Positions 46,065 to 56,003 of a stretch of DNA of 64,000 nt are shown in pieces; position 1 is the stretch's first letter, and each line of letters begins with the position of its first letter. Made by a program: the position numbers and the translations under genes. This stretch comes from Calothrix sp. NIES-4101 (GTDB lineage: Bacteria; Cyanobacteriota; Cyanobacteriia; Cyanobacteriales; Nostocaceae). Where the stretch lies: assembly GCA_004296455.1 (NCBI GenBank), contig AP018280.1, forward strand, positions 6,188,794-6,252,793, in the 5' to 3' direction. The notes under the pieces were generated by a model. The model searched no databases. It was not told the DNA's origin and saw nothing but the letters and a program-made list of their open reading frames with translations.

Positions 46065-48533
46065 CTAATCATTCCCATTTGGTATTGGTAATTGAGTTCT
46101 TTTACCGGCGGTATTACTGGGATCATTAACTGGTGTTAACATGATGGTGCGATCGCCACTACCACTGGCTAATGTTTTACCATCGGGACTAAAGGCAACG
46201 CTGAATACTCTATCGTCATGTCCGGTATAACTCCGCACTATTCTACCAGAATCAACTTGCCAGAGTTTTACAGTCTTATCTCTACTACCACTAGCTAAAG
46301 TTTTTCCATTCGGACTAAAGGCAACAGTGTAAATACGGTCTTCATGCCCAGCGAATGTATCAATTTCTTTACCATTATCTAAGTTCCATAATTTAATCAA
46401 TTTATCCCAGCTACCACTAGCCAAAGTTTTTCCATCTGGACTACAAGCAACTGAATAAACATCATCAGCATGACCGGAAATAGTCAGAAATTTATAATGG
46501 TCTAAATGCCAAACTTTAATAGTTTTATCTTTACCACCAGAGCCGCTAACTAAGATTTTGCCATTAGGAGTAAAAGCCAAACATAAAACATCATCAGCAT
46601 GACCTTTGAGGGTATCAATTTCTTTACCAGATTCCACCGACCAGATTTTAATATCTTTGTCTTGGCTACCACTTGCTAATATTTTACCATCAGGGCTAAA
46701 GGCAACAGCATAAACGCGATCGCGATGACCTCTCAATGTGTAAATTTCTTCTCCAGTTTGCACATCCCAAATTTTCACAGTTGTATCATCGCTAGCACTT
46801 GCTAAAATTTTTCCATCGGGGCTAAAGACAACAGAATTAACACTTCCTGAAGATGATGCATCGCGATGTCCACTTAAAGTAATATATTCTTGATTGCTTA
46901 AGTCCCAAATATTAATTGTTTCGTCGTTGCTACCACTCGCCAATAGGTTGCCATCGGGATTAAATATAACTGACAATACCAAGTCTGAATGCCCTTTGAG
47001 GATTTGTGCTGAGTCAATTGGTGAGGTGGAAAATTTATGTTTAGTTAATTTCTGATTACTCACTGGTGGGGTAACAATTGATGGCTGACTAATTACTGGA
47101 GGGAAATTTTTCTCTTCTCCAGCAAGCTTTTGAGGTTGATAAGTATTATCTAAGCGGTTTTCTGAGCGTTGAATATTAGATGAATTGGTTGGTTGTGAAA
47201 GTTGATTTTCTTTCTGAGATATATTATTAGAATTATTAGAATTACTAATATCACCAGAATTGCTCGGATTATTCAAACTTCTTAATGTTGAATTATTGCG
47301 CTGGTCGAACCGGGCTAAAAGCTGCGATATTGACCCTTTGACTTCAGATATATCATCCTGTGTTTTCTTCGTTAATTGTTGTTGATTTAGCTGTAATTGT
47401 TGGATTTGTTGTTGAATATTATTGAAATATTGTGTAACTGTATCTACTTGTCCCAAACGCTGATTAATTGCATTGACATTAGCTTGTTGATTTGCTTGAA
47501 TCTGCTCAATTTGCTTGCTGGAATTGGCACTGAGGTGTTGTGTTAAACTATCAATTTTGGATAATCTTTGGTTAATCCCATCAATACTTCTTTGCTGATT
47601 TTTTTGTAATTCTTCTATTTGCTGTTGTGTTGTATTTAGCTGTTGATTAAAACCACTCACTAAAGCACTAATATTCAACTGTTGATTTGTCTGGAATTGC
47701 TCAGCTTGTTTTGCAGAAGCCACTGTTAATTGCTGCGTAAATACATCAATCTCCCCCAGCTTTTGATTAATTGCTTGTGCATTTTGAGTTTGATTTTGGC
47801 GTAATTGATCAACTTGCTGCCGGATTACATTTATCTGTTGGGCAAAACTATCAATTTGAGTTAAACGCTGATTAATTATATTCAGATTTTGGGCTTGTTT
47901 TTCGCGTAATTGTTCGAGGCTCTGTTGAGTAGTCGCTAATTGTTGGGCAAAATTATCAACTTGATTTATACGCTGGTTAATCGCCTTGCTATTTACTTGT
48001 TGCTTCGCAGATGCATCCAGTTGCTGCAAACGCTGGTTAATTGCATTGACATTTTGCTGTTGATTTTGGCGTAATTGTTCGAGTAATTGCTGCGTATCTT
48101 TCAACTGTTTCGCTATATCATCGGATTGAGTCATACGCTGGTTCAGAGCGATCGCAAAATTCTGCTGGGTTTGTTGAGTTTGTCCGAGTTGCTTTTGCAA
48201 AGTATCAAACTGCGCCAAACGTAAATTAATCGCTTCTACATCTTGTTGTTGGAGATTACGCAATCTTTCGACTTGCTTTTCTAAGTGCTGCTCAATTTGT
48301 TTCTGGGTAATGCTTAACTGCGGTTCTACCTGACTAATCTCACCAATAGAATTTTCTTGGCGCTGCTGTAACCTTCGTAACCTTTGTTGACTCAACAAAT
48401 TTAACGCCACGCTCACAGTCAAAGGAATAACCGCATAAGCATAATCGTAACTAATCCAAGCCGCTAATACCCCCCATACAGAGAGTCCCATCGAGAGATA
48501 TTCAACAAATTCGAGAATGCGGCTTTTAGTCAT
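46065..48533 (-). CDS. Membrane-anchored coiled-coil protein with C-terminal WD40 propeller
   Basis: 822 aa. Two hydrophobic segments at ~10-50 (LSMGLSVWGVLAAWISY, YAVIPLTVSVALNLL), then ~350 residues of Gln/Asn-rich coiled coil made of about nine imperfect ~34-residue units with the core NAINQRLxQID. A Ser/Asn-rich linker (~400-500) leads to seven WD40 repeats (SVAFSPDGKTLASGS-type, each with a W-D/W-x end), forming one propeller. No kinase, NTPase or protease domain is visible. Likely a scaffold at the membrane; partner unknown. Confidence 0.9.
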   Translation of the reverse strand: MTKSRILEFVEYLSMGLSVWGVLAAWISYDYAYAVIPLTVSVALNLLSQQRLRRLQQRQENSIGEISQVEPQLSITQKQIEQHLEKQVERLRNLQQQDVEAINLRLAQFDTLQKQLGQTQQTQQNFAIALNQRMTQSDDIAKQLKDTQQLLEQLRQNQQQNVNAINQRLQQLDASAKQQVNSKAINQRINQVDNFAQQLATTQQSLEQLREKQAQNLNIINQRLTQIDSFAQQINVIRQQVDQLRQNQTQNAQAINQKLGEIDVFTQQLTVASAKQAEQFQTNQQLNISALVSGFNQQLNTTQQQIEELQKNQQRSIDGINQRLSKIDSLTQHLSANSSKQIEQIQANQQANVNAINQRLGQVDTVTQYFNNIQQQIQQLQLNQQQLTKKTQDDISEVKGSISQLLARFDQRNNSTLRSLNNPSNSGDISNSNNSNNISQKENQLSQPTNSSNIQRSENRLDNTYQPQKLAGEEKNFPPVISQPSIVTPPVSNQKLTKHKFSTSPIDSAQILKGHSDLVLSVIFNPDGNLLASGSNDETINIWDLSNQEYITLSGHRDASSSGSVNSVVFSPDGKILASASDDTTVKIWDVQTGEEIYTLRGHRDRVYAVAFSPDGKILASGSQDKDIKIWSVESGKEIDTLKGHADDVLCLAFTPNGKILVSGSGGKDKTIKVWHLDHYKFLTISGHADDVYSVACSPDGKTLASGSWDKLIKLWNLDNGKEIDTFAGHEDRIYTVAFSPNGKTLASGSRDKTVKLWQVDSGRIVRSYTGHDDRVFSVAFSPDGKTLASGSGDRTIMLTPVNDPSNTAGKRTQLPIPNGND

Positions 48534-48608
48534 GTTTGTTTTTCAACACTTTCGGAAATCAGAAAAACTCCCTAGAGTCAGGTTTGCGAGTTACTGGTTG
48601 TCAGGTAA

Positions 48609-49899
<1,291 letters not shown>

Positions 49900-49901
<2 letters not shown>

Positions 49902-49931
49902 AACTGCTATAATCCTACATAGCAGTTTTTT
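49900..49931 (+). terminator. Terminator overlapping the tocopherol cyclase stop codon and abutting a tRNA gene
   Basis: AAAACTGCTAT (49900-49910) pairs perfectly with ATAGCAGTTTT (49919-49929), 8-nt loop, then TT. The TAA stop is at 49899-49901, within the 5' arm. The tRNA starts at 49932, so there is no room for a separate tRNA promoter downstream of the hairpin. Confidence 0.9.
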
Positions 49932-50360
49932 GGGGCTGTAGCTCAGCTGGATAGAGCGAGCGCCTCCTGAATAATCGGGCACTACAAAGGAAACTTTGTA
50001 CGTGAATGTGGTTAAACTCGGTGAAACCTAAAAAGTGAAAGATGTATCTGTAACTTTATGGCAATACCGAACCAAGCCGAGATACATTTCAGGTGCTGAT
50101 CAGGTGTTGAGTGTTGTACAGGCTTTGCTTTCTCTTCGAGTCTGCTAAGTGCTAATAACAAAAAGTAATTGAAATTGCTCACTGACAACGCCTAACTCAG
50201 AACTAATCAATATTTCGGAAGGTCGAGAGACTAAACAGCCACCACCTAAAGGTAAAAAGCAACTCAAGCAAAAACCTATGGTGAAGATATAGTCCGGAGA
50301 GTGGGGAAACTCACACAAATCTGAAGCGCTAGGTCGCCGGTTCGAATCTGGCCAGTCCCG
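49932..50360 (+). tRNA. tRNA-Arg(CCU), interrupted by a group I intron
   Basis: Exons 49932-49968 and 50324-50360 join to a 74-nt tRNA. Acceptor GGGGCTG pairs with CAGTCCC (one G-T); D stem GCTC/GAGC; anticodon stem AGCGC/GCGCT around loop CTCCTAA, anticodon CCT; T stem GCCGG/CTGGC with loop TTCGAAT; discriminator G. CCA is not encoded. The intron lies directly after the last anticodon base. Confidence 0.95.
49969..50323 (+). ncRNA. Group I intron, 355 nt, in tRNA-Arg(CCU)
   Basis: 5' splice site follows a T (CTCCT|GAAT) and the intron ends in G (CTG|AAGC), as required for group I. Core elements: P2 stem TACAAAG-GAAA-CTTTGTA (49983-50000); P-like CTCGGTGAAACC around 50017-50028 with Q-like GCAATACCGAACCAAG (50061-50076), pairing TCGGT/ACCGA; R-like GAGAGACTAAAC (50225-50236) with S-like AAGATATAGTCC (50284-50295), forming P7 GACTA/TAGTC; P9 GTGGG-GAAA-CTCAC (50301-50314). 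No reading frame for a homing endonuclease. Confidence 0.93.
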
Positions 50361-50683
50361 CTAAAAATAATCAATATAAAGTAGTGACAGGTTATTTGTA
50401 TTCACCACTGCCACTGACAAACTTTTTTGCTATAACATTTAATTTCTGAGTAATTTTAAACTTTGCTTTTCGCCGAAGCCAATCATTGATTGTTTGTCAA
50501 AGGCTGAAAAATGCAAAGCTGGAAAGTAGATTTGCCTTGTACTGGTGTTTGTGAAACGCAGTTCCGCAAAAATTATCAAAATTAAACCCAGTTTAGTTTG
50601 GGTAATTTTCCATACCTCTGCTAATCTACATAATTAATCTTGTTCAAAGCAAAACTTATATCGGCTACAAGTGTTACAGAACC
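50361..50683. other. Intergenic region after tRNA-Arg
   Basis: 323 bp, no gene. I see no clear terminator for the tRNA; AAACTTTTTTGC at ~50419-50430 is only a T-run. Confidence 0.4.
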
Positions 50684-51256
50684 TTGAATAAGTTACTTTT
50701 TAAAACTGTTCCCAATCGGTTAACAATTCTCGCCCTCCCACTAATACTACTGTGGGGTTATAAAGAGATTCAGAGTCAACTTGTTAAACCTCAAGCGATT
50801 TTAGTCTTGGGTGGTTCAACCACAAGATTAGAAAGAGAAAAATTTACGGCTAACTTTGCCAAGCAGCATCCAAACATACCAATTTGGATATCTGGAGGTA
50901 GCCCCAAAGCACCGACAAGGAAGGAATTCTCCAAGCGAGGAGTCGATTTAAAGCGCCTGCATTTAGACTATGATGCCGTCGATACTGTGACAAATTTTAC
51001 AACTGTCGTCGATGAACTCGAAGCTCGTAAAATCAAGAAAGTATATTTGATTACTTCAGATTTTCATATGCGACGTGCCACCGTCATTGGTGAAATTGTC
51101 CTTGGCAGTCGAGGAATTGCATTGAAGCCTGTACCAGTACCCTCCAATGATAAATCACCTGAGCCGATAGGAAAATCTCTTCGCGATGGCGCGCGTGCAG
51201 TTCTGTGGTTAACGACTGGTTACACAGGAGCTAAAGGAGAACAGCCGAAGAAGTAA
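50684..51256 (+). CDS. YdcF/SanA-like (DUF218) protein
   Basis: 190 aa, TTG start. N-terminal hydrophobic segment (LTILALPLILLWGY) anchors it. QAILVLGGSTTRLEREKFTA, ISGGSPK, DAVDTVTNFT and YLITSDFHMRRA are the DUF218 motifs. E. coli relatives (SanA, ElyC/YdcF) affect envelope barrier and peptidoglycan/lipid carrier metabolism. Exact substrate unknown. Confidence 0.9.
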   Translation: MNKLLFKTVPNRLTILALPLILLWGYKEIQSQLVKPQAILVLGGSTTRLEREKFTANFAKQHPNIPIWISGGSPKAPTRKEFSKRGVDLKRLHLDYDAVDTVTNFTTVVDELEARKIKKVYLITSDFHMRRATVIGEIVLGSRGIALKPVPVPSNDKSPEPIGKSLRDGARAVLWLTTGYTGAKGEQPKK

Positions 51257-51288
51257 TTTTAGATAATCTACGAGAGAGAATCTACCAG

Positions 51289-51576
51289 TTATTTTTCTTG
51301 TACCAATACATAAGGCTGAACAATGAGAGTATGGAAACGCTGGCTGGGGTTTGTGTTCCACTTACCAAGTTGTTCGTTAGAAGGTTTGGTTATTAAAGCT
51401 TCATCAATCCAGACTTGAACATCAGAGGTTTTATCAGAAGCGATCGCAACTCCGACATCAACTAAATTAACCAGTTCCGAAACCACAATCACTGCATCCC
51501 GTTGTGCGTGAGGAATCAACCATTCCCATTCTGCTTCATCAAGGTTCTCAGATAATTCGGCTCTAATATCTGGCAT
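51289..51576 (-). CDS. DUF2288 domain protein
   Basis: 95 aa. AELSENLDEAEWEWLIPHAQRDAVIVV and the C-terminal WNTNPSQRFHTLIVQPYVLVQ fit the small DUF2288 family of unknown function. Acidic and soluble, no signal peptide. It converges with the YdcF-like gene, leaving only 32 bp between stops. Confidence 0.85.
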   Translation of the reverse strand: MPDIRAELSENLDEAEWEWLIPHAQRDAVIVVSELVNLVDVGVAIASDKTSDVQVWIDEALITKPSNEQLGKWNTNPSQRFHTLIVQPYVLVQEK

Positions 51577-51719
51577 AATCCCCTACTTTATTGCCTTTAC
51601 TTTATGCTATTTATTTTTCAATTTTACCTGATAATTAAACAATTTATGAATTCATGTCTGCTAATTATGGAGTCATAATCACTCCCTATTCTCAGCAGTA
51701 ACAGACATGCACCACTATT

Positions 51720-52757
51720 TTATACTTCGGATTTCATCTCATCAATATCAAACATGGAAACAATAACTCCGGCAATGGGAATTGAGATAAAAATGCCCAA
51801 TAAGCCTGCAACTTTTGCTCCAACTAATAATGCAAAAAAAACAACTACAGGGTTTAAGTTTAGTGCATCTTGCATGATACGTGGTGAAATCAAATTGTCT
51901 TGAATTTGTTGTAAAATAACCGAGATAATTAATACTTTTAATGCTAGCCAAAAACTTTGAGATAGAACAATTACAGTAACTACGCCAACTCCTAAAGTTG
52001 CTCCGATTCCCGGAATTATATCAAGTATACCAACTATGATTGATAGAATTAGAGCAAAAGGAACTTGGAGAAGTGTAAAAGCGATAAATGTTGTGCTAGT
52101 CAAAAATAACATTAATATCAGTTGACCCCGAAAAAAGCCTAGGAAATTTCTTTTGACAATATTTGTTAAGTTCTTCCGGCGTTGTTTAGGGACAACTTTA
52201 ATTAAAAACAACCAGAGCTTGTTGCCATCAAGCAACATAAAAAAGGCAATAACAGCAATTAAAATGAAAGTGACGAAATTAGTAATAAAGCTTTGAAAGA
52301 TTGTCAAACTGTTCGCTAAGGCTGATATTGCCTGATTGCGTAATTGCTCTTCAAAAATACTTAAATCAATTTGTAAATTGCGATCGCGTAAAAATGCTTC
52401 TAACTTATTTGAGATGGGAACCAAGGAGTTGAGGAAACTAGTGACACTATTAATTAATTGTTGTCCTTGGGATAAAACTGTCAAGCTAACTGTGACGCTT
52501 AATCCTCCTAAAATAATAATACTCAATAGAAAAACTACAGTGACAGCGATACCATGCGGTAAATATCGACTTAACCACTGCACGGGATAACTAAGCAAAA
52601 AAGCCAGAATAGCAGCAAATGTAAAAACCACAATTACTGATTCAAAATAGGCGATCAGTTGGACAATTGCCCAACCCGATGCGACAAAAAGTAAAAAGCG
52701 AACTAAACTTGAATTATTTAATCGCGACCAAATATTTTTGGCTTCTAAGCCATTCAT
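51720..52757 (-). CDS. AI-2E family transporter-like permease
   Basis: 345 aa with about eight hydrophobic segments. Contains the family's typical paired N-terminal helices, a central amphipathic region (~100-150), then QIQDNLISPRIMQDALNLNPVVVFFALLVGAKVAGLLGI near the C-terminus, the signature of the family. Named for TqsA; other members transport Na/Li or unknown solutes. Substrate unknown. Confidence 0.93.
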   Translation of the reverse strand: MNGLEAKNIWSRLNNSSLVRFLLFVASGWAIVQLIAYFESVIVVFTFAAILAFLLSYPVQWLSRYLPHGIAVTVVFLLSIIILGGLSVTVSLTVLSQGQQLINSVTSFLNSLVPISNKLEAFLRDRNLQIDLSIFEEQLRNQAISALANSLTIFQSFITNFVTFILIAVIAFFMLLDGNKLWLFLIKVVPKQRRKNLTNIVKRNFLGFFRGQLILMLFLTSTTFIAFTLLQVPFALILSIIVGILDIIPGIGATLGVGVVTVIVLSQSFWLALKVLIISVILQQIQDNLISPRIMQDALNLNPVVVFFALLVGAKVAGLLGIFISIPIAGVIVSMFDIDEMKSEV

Positions 52758-52964
52758 AGGAAGTAATTTATTTTAATTTGATGTCAAATGTACACAAATT
52801 TGCATAAATGAACTACTTCCCTTGAGAGTATTTTCTCAAATCCCCAAGTTATAGATTAATGCAGTCAGGAAACGTAAAACACACTAGCAAGATTTAAAGG
52901 TGTGTTGATTGATGTCGCCTATACAAAGTTATAGTGCTTGAGAATGTCTAAAATGTAACATCCT

Positions 52965-53600
52965 CTATCTCCCCAAATCATGTAATGTATTAATGACATC
53001 GGCACATTTTTGCGTTATTGCTTCTAATTCATCCTTATCCCCTGAAGTTGGTGGAGCAATCAGTTCCCCAATTCGTACCGTTACCGGAACAGGACGCGGA
53101 AAAGCGCCATTTTTCTCAATTTCCTCTGTACCCCAGACAGATACTGGTAATAATGGAGCTTTTGCCTTTGCCGCTAACAAGGCTGCACCTCTTTTTGGCT
53201 CCGTAATTTTACCGTTTTTAGTGCGTGTCCCCTGTAAAAAAACACCAACAGCCCAATTTTTCTCTAAATAATCCAAAGCCGCACGAATCGCCGCCCTATC
53301 TGCACTACCGCGACTCACAGGATAGGCACCGTACAGCTGAATTGCTTTGTTAAATAGAGGAATATCGAATAATTCCTTCTTCGCCATGTATGCTACAGGA
53401 CGACGCACACAATTGGAAACAATAGGAGGATCATAATTACTTGCGTGGTTACTGACTATAACCAATGCACCTTCTTGCGGTACATTTTCCACACCATAAA
53501 TTCGTCCTTGAAAGTATCTACGCAACATTGGGTCAACGATTGACCACTTTAAGGCATGGTAGAGGAGGAGACTTGTAAATGGTTCGCGGTTTTGAGTCAC
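52965..53600 (-). CDS. plsC: 1-acyl-glycerol-3-phosphate acyltransferase-like (PlsC)
   Basis: 211 aa. Catalytic NHASNYD at 51-57 (NHx4D) and VGVFLQGTRTKNG (the second, phosphate-binding motif, normally FPEGTR, here LQGTR). AALLAAKAKAPLLPVSVWGT is the third block. Adds the second acyl chain in phospholipid and galactolipid synthesis at the membrane. The Q in place of E in the second motif is a variant worth noting; other family members also vary here. Confidence 0.92.
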   Translation of the reverse strand: MTQNREPFTSLLLYHALKWSIVDPMLRRYFQGRIYGVENVPQEGALVIVSNHASNYDPPIVSNCVRRPVAYMAKKELFDIPLFNKAIQLYGAYPVSRGSADRAAIRAALDYLEKNWAVGVFLQGTRTKNGKITEPKRGAALLAAKAKAPLLPVSVWGTEEIEKNGAFPRPVPVTVRIGELIAPPTSGDKDELEAITQKCADVINTLHDLGR

Positions 53601-53634
53601 TGCTGCTAATTAAACTGAGACTGACATTTAGGAT

Positions 53635-53749
53635 AATACCAATTCTCCAAAAGTAAAGTAACAAATGGTGACGCGGGGACGCACAGATGGAGAGACACGG
53701 AGCTTTAGTTTATGTGTTGCCAGATTTTGGAGAAATGATATTGGATATT
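53635..53749. repeat. Dispersed intergenic repeat, copy 2 (MITE-like)
   Basis: Outer inverted arms AATACCAATTCTCCAAAA (53635-53652) and TTTTGGAGAA...ATATTGGATATT (53725-53749) share a perfect 10-bp core. Nucleotides 53685-53743 match 18033-18091 at 50 of 59 positions. Contains a GACGCGGGGACGC phrase. No coding capacity; rest of 53601-53936 holds nothing else I recognise. Confidence 0.7.
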
Positions 53750-53936
53750 TGGCACGATCACAGAAAATATTTTGATGATCTGTTTACCGAAAAATATCCC
53801 CAACTTGAAGAAAGTCGGGGATAGGCACATCACAGATTTACTGACATGTTACTTGCATCAGATAGACTTTATATTTCCTCTTTTTTTACTACTACTTTAG
53901 TAACTTTCACTTTGATGTCGAAAGTTTGAGAACAAT

Positions 53937-54380
53937 TTAGCCACGATTTTTAATGAGCATTACTTCTACAATACGAGTGGCGACATCAATATCTAAACCC
54001 AAAGCTTGGTATAAATCATTTAAAAATTCTTGTTCTTCTGGAGCCACAACACCATCAGCAAGAATTAAATCAGTTGCTACCGCAAACGCTGACTCACGCA
54101 TTTCGTAGGGTAACGAATCTTTCGCGCTATCAAACAAGCTATTCATTCCTTCACGCCGCAAAATTCCCAAAAGCTTGTCAAACATACGCTGCATCACCTC
54201 ATTTGGGTAGCTGCGATACATTTTCATCCTTGATAATGCTAGGGAAATACCCCGTGATTCTTCGTCTGAAAGGTATCCATCAGATGCGATCGCTGATAAA
54301 GTGATGGCAGCAAAAGCCTCCGCCGGGGTGAGAGCGTCTTTAACCGTATGATTACCTATTACTTTGTCAAATAAACCCAT
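53937..54380 (-). CDS. TerB-like (tellurite resistance B fold) protein
   Basis: 147 aa. LTPAEAFAAITLSAIASDGYLSDEESRGISLAL and AFAVATDLILADGVVAPEEQEFLNDL are the two TerB half-repeats with their acidic metal-binding residues. All-alpha, cytoplasmic. Cyanobacteria carry several such genes; role unknown. No ter operon partners are near. Confidence 0.9.
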   Translation of the reverse strand: MGLFDKVIGNHTVKDALTPAEAFAAITLSAIASDGYLSDEESRGISLALSRMKMYRSYPNEVMQRMFDKLLGILRREGMNSLFDSAKDSLPYEMRESAFAVATDLILADGVVAPEEQEFLNDLYQALGLDIDVATRIVEVMLIKNRG

Positions 54381-55039
54381 TTTAGTGTTATCCTTTGTTT
54401 GGAAATATTTAGAGATGACGTTGCACTAGTTAAACAGCGAGTAGGCATAGTAACTCGTGTAACGTCGCTTTTTTGTTAATCTCAGTATTCCCAAGTTTTG
54501 GTAAAAAGTAACACCACAGTCTCAGTATAGAGATTGAAGTGGGCATGACATATTAGTGCTCACGCAAATTCTTGTACTTTCTGCCCATGCGACAAAGGTT
54601 ATGGGTTTGAGTACATACAAGTCAAATATTTTTGAGATGGCAATGTCTGGTTGATATCTTGCCAACGCTTGAATTCAAAATGCTTTGTCAAACGTTTCTC
54701 TGCGTTTGCACGCCCGAAAATATTGTTTACCTAAAGACTAATTTCAGCCAGCACGACTAAATACCATCTGTGCCGTCATGAGAAATATTATGCGATCGCA
54801 TTGTGTGGTGTTGCGTAAGTTCAGTCGCGATCATTAAATTTAGCATTGCAGAGAATGCAGCCAAAAGAGGAAAATATATAAACTTCTATTACGGCGATAA
54901 TTTAGCGAAAGCCGTATTTTGGGATGAGAATCGCTTTTTGATGGAAATAATGGTTTTACAGCACTGCTAGGTGAATCAAATGCAAATTATAGGCGGGGAT
55001 GCCTAGTTATTAAGCTTTCGACTTTTGTATCTTGCTAGA
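54381..55039. other. Intergenic region
   Basis: 659 bp. A HIP1 site (GCGATCGC) near 54792 and scattered T/A-rich stretches. I tested the short frames by eye and found none with a ribosome-binding site. Confidence 0.4.
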
Positions 55040-55177
55040 CTACCTGTCGCTGGTTTTTTCAAATGATTCAATTACTGCTAGACCAATGCCTGAAGCCGCC
55101 ATGAGTAGTACGACTGAAGCGAGAAAAGCATTTACAAGCATCCGGAGGGCATCGCCAAAGAAAATATAATTGTCCAT
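55040..55177 (-). CDS. 45-aa single-span membrane protein
   Basis: MDNYIFFGDALRMLVNAFLA, then a hydrophobic helix (SVVLLMAASGIGLAVI, residues 21-36) and a charged tail ESFEKTSDR. An AGGAAG ribosome-binding site lies 8 nt before the ATG. Its size and shape resemble small subunits of thylakoid complexes, but I do not match it to a known Psb, Psa, Pet or Ndh subunit. It stands alone, with long spacers on both sides, in an apparently single-gene unit. Confidence 0.6.
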   Translation of the reverse strand: MDNYIFFGDALRMLVNAFLASVVLLMAASGIGLAVIESFEKTSDR

Positions 55178-55472
55178 TTTTTTATCTTCCTAAGTTTTGT
55201 GTGGTATTTGGTTATGTGTTTATTCCTTCACACCCCAGGCATCAAATTTCGTTGGAAATTTCCTAGTAATCGTATCTTAACAAAACTTTAGCAAAATAAC
55301 GATACGATTTTGAAAAAATCTTTCTCAGGATTAACTGACTTTTGGATGATATTTTGTTAAACATTGATATCTACGATAGATATTCTGTAATATGTGTTTC
55401 TACCGTTAAGTAAGTATTTTCCCAGTTTATATATTATTTCATCTAGTCACATTAAGTATCAGCAAAGCAACG

Positions 55473-56003
55473 ATGAATTTACTGGAAATTGAAATAATTA
55501 GCGATCGACTTGTGCTGAAAGCAATTGATATGCAATACAATGCAGAGATTTTTAGAGAGTTTACACCGGAAATTACAACGTACATGTTTCCTCGCCCTGC
55601 TAATGACATATCGGAGACAAAATCATTTATTCGCGATTCTTTAAACGCATTGAGTCAGGGGTATAATTTGGAACTTGTTATTTTGAAAAAAGACACAAAA
55701 GAATTTTTAGGATGTACGGGAATTCACAAAATTAATACCAAAACGCCGGAATTTGGCATCTGGCTCAAGAAATCCGCACAGGGCAATTATTACGGTTTTG
55801 AAACAATTACTGCACTTAAGCAATGGGCTGAGGAAAATTTGGACTGCGAGGGCTTTGTTTATCCTGTTGATAGAGATAATTACTCCAGTCGGAGAATCCC
55901 TGAAAGGTTAGGAGGTCAAATTGTTAAGGAATATGACAAAGTTAATTTGAGTGGGAAGATTCTACATGTAGTGGAATATTGGATTGTTAAGCAGAATGTC
56001 TAG
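55473..56003 (+). CDS. GNAT family N-acetyltransferase (RimJ-like)
   Basis: 176 aa. ISDRLVLKAIDMQYNAEIFREF start, FLGCTGIHKINTKTPEFGIWLKKSAQGNYYGFETI with the acetyl-CoA-binding Q/R-x-x-G region, and a Y-S-S-R-R-IPERLGG stretch typical of RimJ/RimL-type GNATs. The substrate, an amino group on protein or small molecule, is unknown. It ends one base before the convergent HDAC-like gene. Confidence 0.9.
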   Translation: MNLLEIEIISDRLVLKAIDMQYNAEIFREFTPEITTYMFPRPANDISETKSFIRDSLNALSQGYNLELVILKKDTKEFLGCTGIHKINTKTPEFGIWLKKSAQGNYYGFETITALKQWAEENLDCEGFVYPVDRDNYSSRRIPERLGGQIVKEYDKVNLSGKILHVVEYWIVKQNV

